Assembly (NCBI GenBank): GCA_037783545.1
Contig: JBBELK010000560.1
Location: forward strand, 186,001-250,000
Source: Henricia sp. BOLD:AAB3569
Lineage: Eukaryota; Echinodermata; Asteroidea; Spinulosida; Echinasteridae
Direction: 5' to 3'
DNA length: 64,000 nt
Shown here: piece after piece, positions 31,524 to 43,286 of the stretch
Position numbering within the stretch: position 1 is the first letter of the stretch
Layout: the number at the start of each line of letters is the position of its first letter
Position numbers and translations under genes: made by a program
Notes under the pieces: model-generated
Database searches by the model: none
What the model was told of the DNA's origin: nothing
What the model saw: the letters and a program-made list of their open reading frames with translations, nothing else

Positions 31524-31910
31524 GACGTTTTGAGTACTGGACACAATCTTGCAAAATGCTCTTCTGGCATTTGGGTAGTCCTTTTATACGGCTTGCTAAC
31601 GAGACCTGAACTTTATGGAATTCTGTTACATAACAACCAGTAGGACCCCTATTGTGAAATCAACACCTAGGCATGCCTAAGTCCTGCACTATGCCATGAG
31701 CAGGTTTTGAGTGCATAACCTTTTTCTAACAATGTCAGAGAATATTGTCTGTGAATTTGGTGTTTATTTTCTACCTTCTTGAAAAAATACAGCAATTTTT
31801 ACCATGCACAGTTTCTTTTGTTGGAGAGTATATATATGGTATATATATGTTATAACATGGGAAATTCTGGGTGTCTGTGCATGGTAATGAGCTCTAGGGT
31901 TACAGTAAAC

Positions 31911-32063
31911 TCTCATTATAGCTTTCTTCAAGGGACCGGAATAATTTGAGCTTTATATCCAGAGAGTGCTATAACCAATGCATACACGATGCGGAGAATA
32001 ATGGCAGGGCGCTTTATATCAAGAAGAGCTTTATATCAGGGGTGTTATGACGAGAGTTTACTG
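31911..32063. mobile_element. 153-bp MITE (TACAGTAAACTCTC ends)
   Basis: TACAGTAAACTCTCATTATA at the left and GAGAGTTTACTGT at the right form inverted ends; GCTTTATATC appears in both halves. CAGT termini and TA flank fit pogo/Tigger-type MITEs. Confidence 0.75.
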
Positions 32064-32096
32064 TGTTATTTCACCCAGTCTAAGTTTTGCATACTC

Positions 32097-32273
32097 TTAG
32101 TCTTTGCCGTCGCTGATCTGGTAAATCGATGACTGGTTGGCCTTATCTAACAGGTTGGAGAGCAGCTCTTCTGCCTCTAGGCCTTCTCTGGCCCTCCCCT
32201 GGCTGCCTTTTTGCCCCCTTCCTCTGGAAGGCCTACCTCTCCCCCTTCCAGTGACGGATTTAGCACCTTCAGG
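32097..32273 (-). CDS. Candidate terminal exon with AT-hook-like motif
   Basis: On the minus strand an acceptor (CTATCTTGGCAG) at 32274-32285 precedes 58 codons and a stop at 32097. The product begins PEGAKSVTGRGRGRPSRGRG, with a GRGRP core as in AT-hooks, then an RG-rich stretch, then EAEELLSNLLDKANQSSIY. Codons are balanced and the sense is protein-like, unlike flanking DNA. The upstream exon is not identified. It lies antisense within the presumed intron of the plus-strand gene. It could also be a fragment of a processed gene. Confidence 0.45.
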   Translation of the reverse strand, partial: PEGAKSVTGRGRGRPSRGRGQKGSQGRAREGLEAEELLSNLLDKANQSSIYQISDGKD

Positions 32274-32391
32274 CTGCCAAGATAGGTGCAGATTTATACA
32301 TAATTCAATACAATTGTCCAGATGCAATTGATATGTGCATAAATCTACTCAAGTGAAAGCGCCACCCTTTGTGTGTTGCCAAATACAGTCC

Positions 32392-32563
32392 AACACTGAT
32401 AACACTGATAAATTACTTTGTTATAAGAGTAATCAAGTATTATCAGTCTTAAAAACAAACGAAAACAAAGACTTGGGACCTAAATGTTTCCTTGTTAGAG
32501 GCATGACTACTTTGTATTTAACAGTGCTCTTATTATCAGTGTTTGACCATGTTGACTGTATAA
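32392..32563. mobile_element. Short MITE, family copy 2
   Basis: AACACTGATAA at the left and TTATCAGTGTTTGACC...GACTGTAT at the right; interior shared with 31139-31273. Confidence 0.6.
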
Positions 32564-32725
32564 TACTAATTGGTGTTTCATATTTTCGGCTAATCAATAT
32601 GGCAATTGACATCATACGTTATTTTACTTGGGACTGAACACAACATACATGTGTGGTATGTTGCCCGATCACCATTGATATGAAATACTATATGGTAATA
32701 CCCCCTCAGGATTAATATTAACTGT

Positions 32726-32795
32726 GCCTAATAGCTTAGCTAGTACAGCATCTGTCTAGCGAGTCAGAGGTATCAGGTTCAAATCCTGATTAGGC
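32726..32795 (+). tRNA. tRNA-like gene or SINE head
   Basis: GCCTAA pairs with TTAGGC as acceptor stem; the D-arm GCTTAGCTAGTACAGC contains an A-box (TAGCTTAGCTAG); the T-arm TCAGG-TTCAAAT-CCTGA is perfect and contains a B-box (GGTTCAAATCC). The anticodon arm TCTGTC/GTCAGA has a T-T mismatch and an irregular loop TAGCGA, so the anticodon is unclear (possibly AGC). This favours a tRNA pseudogene or tRNA-derived SINE over a functional tRNA. No intron. Confidence 0.55.
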
Positions 32796-32799
32796 CCTC

Positions 32800-33170
32800 A
32801 CGATTTTTCTCTCATCTCAAGTTTGGTTGTTTCCTTGGGACTGATGATCTGGATTGCAATCAATAACCACTAATATTAAAAAATGTACAAGCACCTATCA
32901 TGCCTATCTCAATAGACGGGTGTGACTAGGCCTATTTTCCGCAAAACAAACTAAATCGACATTTCCAGTGCACTAATCTACTGGGAGTGCACAAACTTTA
33001 CACAGGAATGGGATTTTGTCACGAGCTTGAAGTTTAGTCCCATATGGAGCTTAGTAGACATTGTGAACCTTCTATCAAAAATATGAATGCAAGTCACTTT
33101 GTATGTAGGTTAGATAATGCATGGCAGATAGCTATACGCGTGCGGATTTTGAGCTTGCCGAAACTGTCTA
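32800..33170. other. No gene recognised; possible SINE body
   Basis: The sequence directly downstream of the tRNA-like unit could be a SINE body, but no second copy is in the window. Confidence 0.3.
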
Positions 33171-33173
33171 TTA

Positions 33174-33279
33174 CCACCGAGTTTTTCCGAGCCGCATACG
33201 TTTCCCGTACGCGTAACATCATCGCAAGGGACCATGATACGCGTACGGGAAACGTATGCGGCTCGGAAAAATCGGGTGG
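33174..33279. repeat. Hairpin with ~42-bp arms and 22-nt loop
   Basis: 33182-33215 (TTTTTCCGAGCCGCATACGT...) is the exact reverse complement of 33238-33271; arms extend to 33174 and 33279 with two mismatches. It contains ACGCGT and CGTACG palindromes. No frame. Confidence 0.9.
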
Positions 33280-33399
33280 TTGTATCAAAATGTTGCGTGT
33301 TTATTCAAGAAGTGAGCGAAAGTGTACATGTACATAGGCCTATATTGATGTGAAATTCTCAGATTTATAATAACCACGCAATATTTTAGGACAATACGG

Positions 33400-33525
33400 C
33401 CCGGTTTTTGACTTTTCTCAAAAGTTAGACTAAGTAAAGAGCTGATTTTTTACTCAGGTTGTTTTTCAATCACACAGGGAGATTACACTATTTGACCAAT
33501 CATGTATACTGCCTTTATTTGAAAT
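33400..33525 (-). repeat. Dispersed repeat D2, copy 2
   Basis: Reverse-orientation copy of 28782-28925 with TTTCTCAAAAGTTAGAC at the left and CATGTATACTGCCTTTA at the right. Confidence 0.6.
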
Positions 33526-33794
33526 AAACACAATTTAAGAAAAAAAAAGAATGTCTTTGGTCTTTGTCTTTTTGTCAGCGGTGCAGAAGTACATGTAAGT
33601 GTTTTGTGAAATTAATTTACCACTTTTGTGAAAATGTTACAAAAATTGCCAATATTCTACAAAACCGGCCGAAAGTTTGAAATTCACAAAAACATGCGTT
33701 TTTCAACAAACTCGTCACCTTGTTTTCACAAAAGTTGTAAAAAATTCACAAAACTTTTCAGTTGATCAGCTGATTTCCTCATATCCCATTGAAA

Positions 33795-33960
33795 ATTGAC
33801 TTCATGCACTAAATCTATGGAACATATGGCATACAAATTCAAAGAAAAACATTACATTTTCACCCCTAAATTCATGTTTCCTCGCCATATTTACACTTTC
33901 TCAGTGTGGTGTTATGTCATATTATGAAGGATTAGTGGCGCGGGTGTATGGTATTTATAC
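33795..33960 (+). repeat. Dispersed repeat D1, copy 2
   Basis: TTCAAAGAAAAAC ... TTACACTTTCT ... TATGTCATATTATGA ... ATTAGTGGCGCGGGTGTATG. Closest to the 44180-44360 copy, including GTATTTATAC at the end. Confidence 0.6.
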
Positions 33961-34354
33961 GGAAAATAAAAGAAAAATCCTGCATTTTCCTCTTTTTTTG
34001 TAATGACACACACACATTTACTAAAAAACACGTACCGTGTACAACGAATACGGTTTAGTATACTGTGCATGTATGCCATATACACTGTATACATATAAAA
34101 GTACAGTATATATAATTGACCTCGGCTGCCGGCCAGCTAGCGCAGCGCGCGTACAGATGGTGTCGGATTACAACAACCAGTACTTGATTTGCGCACATAT
34201 CAAACGGCTGTTGTATTAGAAGAAACGTAAACATGAAACAGTGCCTGCTTATCCCTGCAGTAATGTATTTTATCGCAAGAGGGCGCTAGTACAAAAACTC
34301 GCCTCGACATTTTGTTTCACACAATTTCGGAAGAAAAACGACACGGTTTTTCAC

Positions 34355-34635
34355 TGTTTTCTCAAAAGTTTGACGAGGTATGGAGCTAAATTTTACTGAG
34401 GTTGGTTTTATTAATGCATATCTTTATTCATACAGGAAGATGACACTATATGACACTGTTTGTAAGGGCTTACCAATGATGTATACTGCCTTTAAGTACA
34501 TAGCATAACCTAGCGTTTTCAAGAGAAAAACTGTATTTTTTTCATTTCTAAAATCACGTTTCTAACAAAATTCGCACTTTTTGTGACATTATTATGTCAT
34601 AATTAGTGGCAGAGGTGTACGTTACTTATACCTGC
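34355..34635. repeat. Adjacent copies of D2 (34355-34500, minus) and D1 (34495-34635, plus)
   Basis: CTCAAAAGTTTGACGAGGTA to TGTATACTGCCTTTAAG is D2. It is followed immediately by AGAGAAAAACTGT ... ATTATGTCATAATTAGTGGC, which is D1. At 33400-33960 the same order (D2 then D1) occurs, so they may be parts of one larger element. Confidence 0.6.
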
Positions 34636-34754
34636 CTAGGTACAATAGAAAAAGCTCACTCATGACTGGCGTTAAACAGCCAATAAATCATTTAAAAGCC
34701 CATTTATAGCTGCCGCGCCGTTGACTGCAGTGGATACATCCGGGTATTTATCAA

Positions 34755-34880
34755 TCATTTTGACCACTAACAAAATGGCGGACGCGGTCCCAGGGCGGCA
34801 CGCCCGGGTACCGCGCACAGGCACGGGGTCACGTGATAAGTGCGCACTCTAGTTCTTATATATAGCTCCATGGTGATTTC
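34755..34880. repeat. Inverted partner of 20325-20430
   Basis: CCACTAACAAAATGGCGGAC, GGCACGGGGTCACGTGAT and GTTCTTATATATAGCTC are shared in reverse complement. Confidence 0.6.
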
Positions 34881-35189
34881 CCATAAAAGCTACATGGGGA
34901 AATGGTATCGATACTGGATTTTTCGCTTTTTATAATGAAAGCAAACAGAAGACACTGTCGATAGGATTTATAACTTTATAAAAGAAACATTTCTAATTCT
35001 AGGCGGAAAATTGGAATTCCCGAACCGTTTTTCTGAGACTGAATTTGTATTTTCGTAGTTGTTTAATTTATTATTAATAAATACCCGAACACTTGTACGT
35101 CACGGCCAGGGTCGTTATGGTCTATGGACATGTTGGTTTATATTATTTTTTCTAGTAATTTTGATGTAAGTTTAACCACTGTGCACCAT
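34881..35189. other. No gene recognised
   Basis: AT-rich, no supported frame or repeat. Confidence 0.4.
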
Positions 35190-36619
35190 TCGTGACTCGA
35201 GATCTTACCATTGAATACCCCTGATGTACCACTGCATTACCATTGTACACTATTCAAGTACCACACAACCATTGAATACAATTGATTACCATACAATTTC
35301 CATTTTGTTTCCTTTTTTTAATGGTGTGCCATATTGCACACCATTAATTTACTATACAATTACCATTCGGAACCATTCAATACAATTGATTACCATACAT
35401 TTTGTTATCATACACCGGTATACCACTGGTGCACCACTGCATTGTCATTGCACACCATTTATGTATAATATAATCACTTTACGCAACCATTCAAAAACAA
35501 TTGATTACCGTTCAGTTTTCAATCTTACCATTGTACACTACTGGTGCACCATTGCATTACCATTGCACATCATTCGTACCATATAATTACCATAATACAC
35601 AACCGTTCAGTCCTTTTTATCTTACCATTGCATACCATTGAAAAACCATTGTATTACCATTGCACACCATACGTACAATATAATTACCATGCGGAACCAT
35701 TTAGTACCACTGCTTACCATTCAGTCCTTTGCAATATTACCATTGCATACCACTGAATAACCATTATATTACCATTGCATACCATACGTACAATATCATT
35801 ACCACACGCAACCATTCAATACCACTGCAATACCATTCAGTGCTTTGCAATATTACCATTGCATACCACTGAATAACCATTGTATTACCATTGCACACCA
35901 TACGCAACCATTCAGTACCACTTCTTACCATTCAGTCAGTCCTATTTAATATTACCATTGCAAGCATGGTTTTACCATTGCATACCATACGTACACTATC
36001 ATTACCATGCAGAACCATTTATACCACTGCTTACCATTCAGTCCTTTGCAATGTTACCATTGCATACCACTGAATAACCATGGTTTTACCATTGCATACC
36101 ATACGTACACTATCATTACCATGCGGAACCATTTATACCACTGCTTACCATTCAGTCCTTTGCAATATTACCATTGCATACCACTGAATAACCATTGTAT
36201 TACCATTGCATACTATACGTACAATATCATTACCATACGCAACCATTCAATACCACTGCTTACCATTTAGTCCTTTGCAATATTACCATTGCATACCACT
36301 GAATAACCATTGCATTACCATTGCATACTATACGTACAATATCATTACCATACGCAACCATTCAATACCACTGCTTACCATTTAGTCCTTTGCAATATTA
36401 CCATTGCATACCACTAAATAACCATTGTATTACCATTGCATACCATACATACAATATAATTACCATATGCAACCATTCAGTACCACAGGTTACCATTCAG
36501 TCTTTTTAATCTTACCATTGTACACCACTGAATAACCATTGTATTACCATTGCATACCATACGTACAATATAATTACCATATGCAACCATTCAGTACCAC
36601 AGGTTACCATTCAGTCTTT
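35190..36619. repeat. ACCATTG-rich array, higher-order period ~105-116 bp
   Basis: TTACCATTGCATACCACTGA and CAGTCCTTTGCAATATTACC recur near 35730, 35838, 35935, 36040, 36153, 36268 and 36383. Within units the short phrase ATTACCATTGCA repeats. The array is interrupted at 36620 and resumes at 40710. Confidence 0.9.
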
Positions 36620-39600
36620 TTGGCTGTTCCAACACGGTTGGGAACAGCCTTTGTTTTCGTTAAGATTTTTATTTTTTTTATTTTTGGCTGTTCCAACACG
36701 GTTGGGAACAGCCTTTGTTTTCGTTAAGATTTTTTTTTTTTTTATTTTTTTTATTTTTTTTTTTATTCTTTTCCTTCTTCCACTTTTTTCAGACGCTATT
36801 TCGGACACTTGCACATTGATGATTGACTTCAAACTGCACATGGACATTGGTCACTATGTGAAGTTGTGCACAGTACTAATGACGTCATGATGACGTCATC
36901 ACGTGTCAGATTAAAGGGGTATGAAGTTTAATAAATTAAATATTGGAAAATCAATAAAAAATCAACCGTTTGACCTACGATCTTGATTCCTTCGGCATAT
37001 ACGATGACTAACAAAGGTCTTTGAGATGCGCACACCCCTTGACCTTTGACCTCGTTTCCTATTGGTCTAACAGATTTTGCCTTGCCATTTGAAAGTGGTG
37101 CAAGATATTTGGACAAAGTCACTTGTGTTACACTTCGACTAGGGTGGGGTATCTAAAAAATATTTTTGTGACCTTTGACCTTGCTCACTTCCGGTCGAAA
37201 CCGGAAGTGGCCCTTAGTTTGAAAGTGAAAGGAGGTATTGAGATGGGGTCAATGGTGTTATTACCAGAGGCCCTTAAGCTTTCCAAAAATATAAGTGATG
37301 ACGTCATCGTACGAAATAGCGCCCTCTACCGACAAGATGATTACGTAATTAAATATTCAAAAATCAATAAAAAATCAACTGTTTGACCTACGATCTTGAT
37401 TCCTGTGGCATATACGATCACTAACAAATGTCTTTAAGATGCGCACAGGGCTTGACCTTTGACCTCGTTTCCTATTGGTCTAACAGATTTTGCCTTGCCA
37501 TTTGAAAGTGGTACAAGATATCTGGATGTGGTCAACTGTATTACACTTGGACCTAGGGTGGTGTATCCAAAAAATATGGCCGTGACCTTTGACCTTGCTC
37601 ACTTCCGGTCGAAACCGGAAGTGGCCCTTAGTTTGAAAGTGAAAGGAGGTATTGAGATAGGGTCAATGGTGTTATTACCAGAGGCCCTTAAGCTTTCCAA
37701 AAATATAAGTGATGACGTCATCGTAGGAAATAGCGCCCTCTAGCGACAAGATGATTACGTAATTAAATATTCAAAAATCAATAAAAAATCTACCGTTTGA
37801 CCTACAAATTTGATTCCTTCTGCATATACGATCACTAACAAATGTCTTTAAGATGCGCACATGGCTTGACCTTTGACCTCGTTTCCTATTGGTCAAACAG
37901 ATTTTGCCTTGCCATTTGAAAGGGGTACAATATATCACGATGGGGTCAACTGTGTTACACTTCGACTAGGGTGGGGTATCCAAACATATAGCAACACCTT
38001 TGACTTTCCCTACATGTCAGATTAAAGGGGCATGTAATAATATTCAATATTTAAAAATAGATAAAAACTCAACCGTTTGACCTACGATCGTGATTTATTC
38101 ATATACGATCACTAACAAAGGTCATCCCGAACACCATATATGTTTATAAAAAGGAGGGGAACAGCCATGTGTTCGTTTTCAACGAACACATTTCTAGTTT
38201 TTGGCTGTTCCGATTCGGGTCGGAACAGCCTTTGTTTTCGTTACGATTTTTTTTTTTTTTTTAATTCTTTTCCTTCTTCCACTTTTTTCAGACGCTATTT
38301 CGGGCACTTGCACATTCATGATTGACTTCAAACTTCACATGGACATTAGTCACTATGTGAAGTTGTGCACACTACTAATGACGTCATGATGACGTCATCA
38401 CGTGTCAGATTAAAGGGGCATGAAGTTTAATAAATTAAATATTCAAAAATCAATATAAAATCAACCGTTTGACATACGAACTTGATTCCTTCGCCATATA
38501 TGATGACTAACAAATGTCTTTAAGATGCGCACACGCCTTGACCTTTGACCTTGTTTCCTATTGGTCAAACAGATTTTGCCTTGTCATTTGAAAGTGGTAC
38601 AAGATATTTGGACGGGGTCAATTGTGTTACACTTCGACTAGGGTGGGGTATCCAAAAAATATGGTGGCGACCTTTGACCTTGCTCAATGTGTTAGATTAA
38701 AGGGGTATTTGATAAAATTAAATGTTCAAAAATCAATAACAAATCAACCGTTTGAGCTATGATCTTCATTCCTGCGCCATATACGACCACTAATAAATGT
38801 CTTTAAATGATGACGTCAGGACGACGTCATCACATGTCAGATTAAAGGGGCATGAAAACAGATAAATGAAATATAAAAAATCAATAAAAAATCAACCGTT
38901 TGAGCTACGATCTTGATTCCTGCGCCAAATATGATCACTAACAAAGGTTTTTCACTAATGACGTCATAATGACGTCATCACGTGTCAGATTAAAGGGGCA
39001 TCAAATAAAATAAATGGGATATAAAAAATCCGTAGGAAATCAACCATTTTAGCTACTATCTTGATTCCTGCGCCATATACAATAACTAACAAAGGTCTTT
39101 AACTGATTACGTTATGATGACGTCATCACGTGTCAGATTAAAGGGGCATGATGTTTAATAAATTAGACATTAAAAAATCAATACAAAATCAACCGTTTGA
39201 CCTACGATCTTGATTCCTTCGCCATATACGATGACTAACAAAGGTCTTTAAAATGTGCACACGCCTTGACCCTTGACCTCGTTTCCTATTGGTCAAACAG
39301 ATCTTGCCTTGCCATTTGAAAGTGGTGCAAGATATTTGGACGAGGTCAGTTGTGTTACACTTCAACTAGGGTGGGGTATCTAAAAAATAGGTTGGTGACC
39401 TTTGACCTTGCTCACTTCCGGTCGAAACGGGAAGTGGCCTTTAGTGTGAAAATGGTAGAGGGTATAAATACGGGGTCAAGGGTGTTAATGTCAAAGGGCC
39501 TCAAGCTTTCCAAAATGTGAGTGATGACGTCATCGTATAAAATAGCGCTCTCTTGGGACAAGATGATTAAATAGTTAAATATAACAACATAGGTGATAAT

Positions 39601-40709
39601 AGGTCGTCTCGAACACCACACATGTTCATAAAAAGGAAGGGAACAGCCATGTGTTCGTTGTCAAGAACGAACACAGGTCTAGTTTTTATTCTTTTCCTTC
39701 TTCCATTTTTTTCAGACGCTATTTCGGACACTTGCACATTGATGATTGACTTCAAACTTCACATGGACATTGGTCACTATGTGAAGTTGTGCACAGTACT
39801 AATGACGTCATGATGACGTCATCACGTGTCAGATTAAAGGGGTATGAAGTTTAATAAATTAAATATTCAAAAATCAATAAAAAATCAACCGTTTGACCTA
39901 CGATCTTGATTCCTTCGGCATATACGATGACTAACAAAGGTCTTTGAGATGCGCACACCCCTTGACCTTTGACCTCGTTTCCTATTGGTCAAACAGACTT
40001 TGCCTTGCCATTTGAAAGTGGTGCAAGATATTTGGACAAAGTCACTTGTGTTACACTTCGACTAGGGTGGGGTATCTAAAAAATATTTTTGTGACCTTTG
40101 ACCTTGCTCACTTCCGGTCGAAACCGGAAGTGGCCCTTAGTTTGAAAGTGGTAGGAGGTATTGAGATGGGCTCAATGGTGTTATTATCAGAGGCCCTTAA
40201 GCTTTCCAAAAATATAAGTGATGACGTCATCGTACGAAATAGCGCCCTCTAGCGACAAGATGATTACGTAATGAAATATTGGAAAATCAATAAAAAATCA
40301 ACCGTTTGACCTACGATCTTGATTCCTTCGGCATATACGATGACTAACAAAGGTCTTTGAGATGCGCACACCCCTTGACCTTTGACCTCGTTTCCTATTG
40401 GTCTAACAGATTTTGCCTTGCCATTTGAAAGGGGTACAATATACCACGATGGGGTCAACTGTGTTACACTTCGACTAGGGTGGGGTATCCAAACATATAG
40501 CAACACCTTTGACTTTCCCTACATGTCAGATTAAAGGGGCATGTAATAATATTCAATATTTAAAAATAGATAAAAACTCAACCGTTTGACCTACGATCGT
40601 GATTTCTTCATAAACAATCACTAACAAAGGTCATCCCGAACACCACATATGTTTATAAAAAGGAGGGGAACAGCCATGTGTTCGTTTTCAACGAACACAT
40701 TTCTAGTTA
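36620..40709. repeat. 4.1-kb block of three related units, CRE- and DR1-rich
   Basis: Units begin at a GGCTGTTCC ... GGAACAGCC hairpin and end with GAACAGCCATGTGTTCG and a matching CGAACACA: about 36620-38194, 38195-39675 and 39676-40709. The first unit has the hairpin duplicated (36620 and 36683). Inside, sub-blocks share GATTAAAGGGGCATGAAG, TCAACCGTTTGACCTACGAT and TTGCCTTGCCATTTGAAAG. The outer sequence on both sides is the ACCATTG array (left CAGTCTTTT, right TAATCTTACC, contiguous at 36500), so the block inserted into that array. No long protein frame. Confidence 0.85.
36880..40388. promoter_or_regulatory. Recurrent CRE (TGACGTCA) and DR1 (TGACCTTTGACCT) motifs
   Basis: TGACGTCA starts at 36880, 36891, 37299, 37713, 38379, 38390, 38811, 38959, 38970, 39118, 39525, 39803, 39814 and 40222. 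TGACCTTTGACCT, a perfect direct repeat of nuclear-receptor half-sites, starts at 37040, 37169, 37453, 37583, 37867, 38539, 39396, 39963, 40092 and 40376. Tandem CREs are often followed by CACGTG. These are exact motif matches; binding is not shown. Confidence 0.6.
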
Positions 40710-40826
40710 ATCTTACCATTGTACACCACTGAATAACCATTACATTACCATTACATACCATTCACCACCGTACAATTACCATAAAAAACCATTCAATACC
40801 ATTGAGTACCATTAGATTTTTTTTGT
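40710..40826. repeat. Resumed ACCATTG array
   Basis: TAATCTTACCATTGTACACC continues the array split at 36620. Confidence 0.8.
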
Positions 40827-40828
40827 AA

Positions 40829-43286
40829 GGGCAAACTTGTGCAAACTTGTGCAAACTTGTGCAAACTTGTGCAAACTTGTGCAAACTTGTGCAAACTTGT
40901 GCAAACTTGTGCAAACTTGTGCAAACTTGTGCAAACTTGTGCAAACTTGTGCAAACTTGTGCAAACTTGTGCAAACTTGTGCAAACTTGTGCAAACTTGT
41001 GCAAGCTTGTGCAAACTTGAGCAAACTTGTGCAAACTTGTGCAAACTTGTGCAAACTTGTGCAAACTTGTGCAAACTTGTGCAAACTTGTGCAAACTTGT
41101 GCAAACTTGTGCAAACTTGTGCAAACTTGTGCAAACTTGTGCAAACTTGTGCAAACTTGTGCAAACTTGTGCAAACTTGTGCAAACTTGTGCAAACTTGT
41201 GCAAACTTGTGCAAACTTGTGCAAACTTGTGCAAACTTGTGCAAACTTGTGCAAACTTGTGCAAACTTGTGCAAACTTGTGCAAACTTGTGCAAACTTGT
41301 GCAAACTTGTGCAAACTTGTGCAAACTTGTGCAAACTTGTGCAAACTTGTGCAAACTTGTGCAAACATGTGCAAACATGTGCAAACATGTGCAAACATGT
41401 GCAAACATGTGCAAACATGTGCAAACATGTGCAAACATGTGCAAACATGTGCAAACATGTGCAAACATGTGCAAACATGTGCAAATAGTGCAAATAGTGC
41501 ATTCAATTTATTCAGTTCATTTAGTTCATTTAGTTCAATATACACATGGCATTTGGGACCAAAGACCAGTGGCCTTGAAGCATTATACACATGGCATTTG
41601 GGACCAAAGACCAGTGGCCTTGAAGCATTATACACATGGCATTTGGGACCAAAGACCAGTGGCCTTCAAGCATTATACACATGGCATTTGGGACCAAAGA
41701 CCAGTGGCCTTCAAGCATTATACACATGGCATTTGGGACCAAAGACCAGTGGCCTTCAAGCATGTGCAAACATGTGCAAACATGTGCAAACATGTGCAAA
41801 CATGTGCAAACATGTGCAAACATGTGCAAACATGTGCAAACATGTTCAAACATGTGCAAATAGTGCAAATAGTGCAAATAGTGCATTCAATTTATTCAGT
41901 TTATTCAGTTCATTTAGTTCAATATACACATGGCATTTGGGACCAAAGACCAGTGGCCTTGAAGCATTATACACATGGCATTTGGGACCAAAGACCAGTG
42001 GCCTTGAAGCATTATACACATGGCATTTGGGACCAAAGACCAGTGGCCTTGAAGCATTATACACATGGCATTTGGGACCAAAGACCAGTGGCCTTCAAGC
42101 ATTATACACATGGCATTTGGGACCAAAGACCAGTGGCCTTCAAGCATGTGCAAACTTGTGCAAACATGTGCAAACTTGTGCAAACTTGTGCAAACTTGTG
42201 CAAACTTGTGCAAACTTGTGCAAACTTGTGCAAACTTGTGCAAACTTGTGCAAACTTGTGCATACTTGTGCAAACTTGTGCAAACTTGTGCAAACTTGTG
42301 CAAACTTGTGCAAACTTGTGCAAACTTGTGCAAACTTGTGCAAACTTGTGCAAACTTGTGCAAACTTGTGCAAACTTGTGCAAACTTGTGCAAACTTGTG
42401 CAAACTTGTGCAAACTTGTGCAAACTTGTGCAAACTTGTGCAAACTTGTGCAAACTTGTGCAAACTTGTGCAAACTTGTGCAAACATGTGCAAACATGTG
42501 CAAACATGTGCAAACATGTGCAAATAGTGCAAATAGTGCAAATAGTGCATTCAATTTATTCAGTTTATTCAGTTCATTTAGTTCAATATACACATGGCAT
42601 TTGGGACCAAAGACCAATGGCCTTCAAGCATTATACACATGGCATTTGGGACCAAAGACCAGTGGCCTTGAAGCATTATACACATGGCATTTGGGACCAA
42701 AGACCAGTGGCCTTCAAGCATTATACACATGGCATTTGGGACCAAAGACCAGTGGCCTTCAAGCATGTGCAAACTTGTGCGAACATGTGCAAACTTGTGC
42801 AAACTTGTGCAAACTTGTGCAAACTTGTGCAAACTTGTGCAAACTTGTGCAAACTTGTGCAAACTTGTGCAAACTTGTGCAAACTTGTGCAAACTTGTGC
42901 AAACTTGTGCAAACTTGTGCAAACTTGTGCAAACTTGTGCAAACTTGTGCAAACTTGTGCAAACTTGTGCAAACTTGTGCAAACTTGTGCAAACTTGTGC
43001 AAACTTGTGCAAACTTGTGCAAACTTGTGCAAACTTGTGCAAACTTGTGCAAACTTGTGCAAACTTGTGCAAACTTGTGCAAACTTGTGCAAACTTGTGC
43101 AAACTTGTGCAAACTTGTGCAAACTTGTGCAAACTTGTGCAAACATGTGCAAACATGTGCAAACATGTGCAAACATGTGCAAACATGTGCAAACTGTGCA
43201 AACATGTGCAAACATGTGCAAACTGTGCAAATAGTGCAAATAGTGCATTCAGTTTATTCAGTTCATTTAGTTCAATATACACATGT
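40829..43286 (+). repeat. Left macro-array: 10-bp, 9-bp and 45-bp tandem repeats
   Basis: Four super-cycles, each ordered (GTGCAAACTT)n, (GTGCAAACAT)n, short GTGCAAATA and TTCAGTTTA spacer, then a 45-bp unit (begins ACACATGGCATTTGGGACCA). The 10-bp GCAAACTTGT blocks lie at 40830-41364 (~53 copies), 42148-42484 (~33) and 42766-43140 (~37). The 45-bp blocks lie at 41541-41765 (5), 41925-42149 (5) and 42588-42767 (4). Because 10 is not a multiple of three, every frame reads a ten-residue repeat and stays open; such frames (up to 834 codons) are not genes. Confidence 0.97.

Noticed and set aside
35190-36619. CRISPR-like regular ACCATTG spacing
   Set aside because: Spacers are themselves copies of each other, so this is a degenerate tandem repeat.
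40829-43286. CRISPR-like array
   Set aside because: Contiguous tandem repeats with no unique spacers and no cas genes; eukaryotic context.
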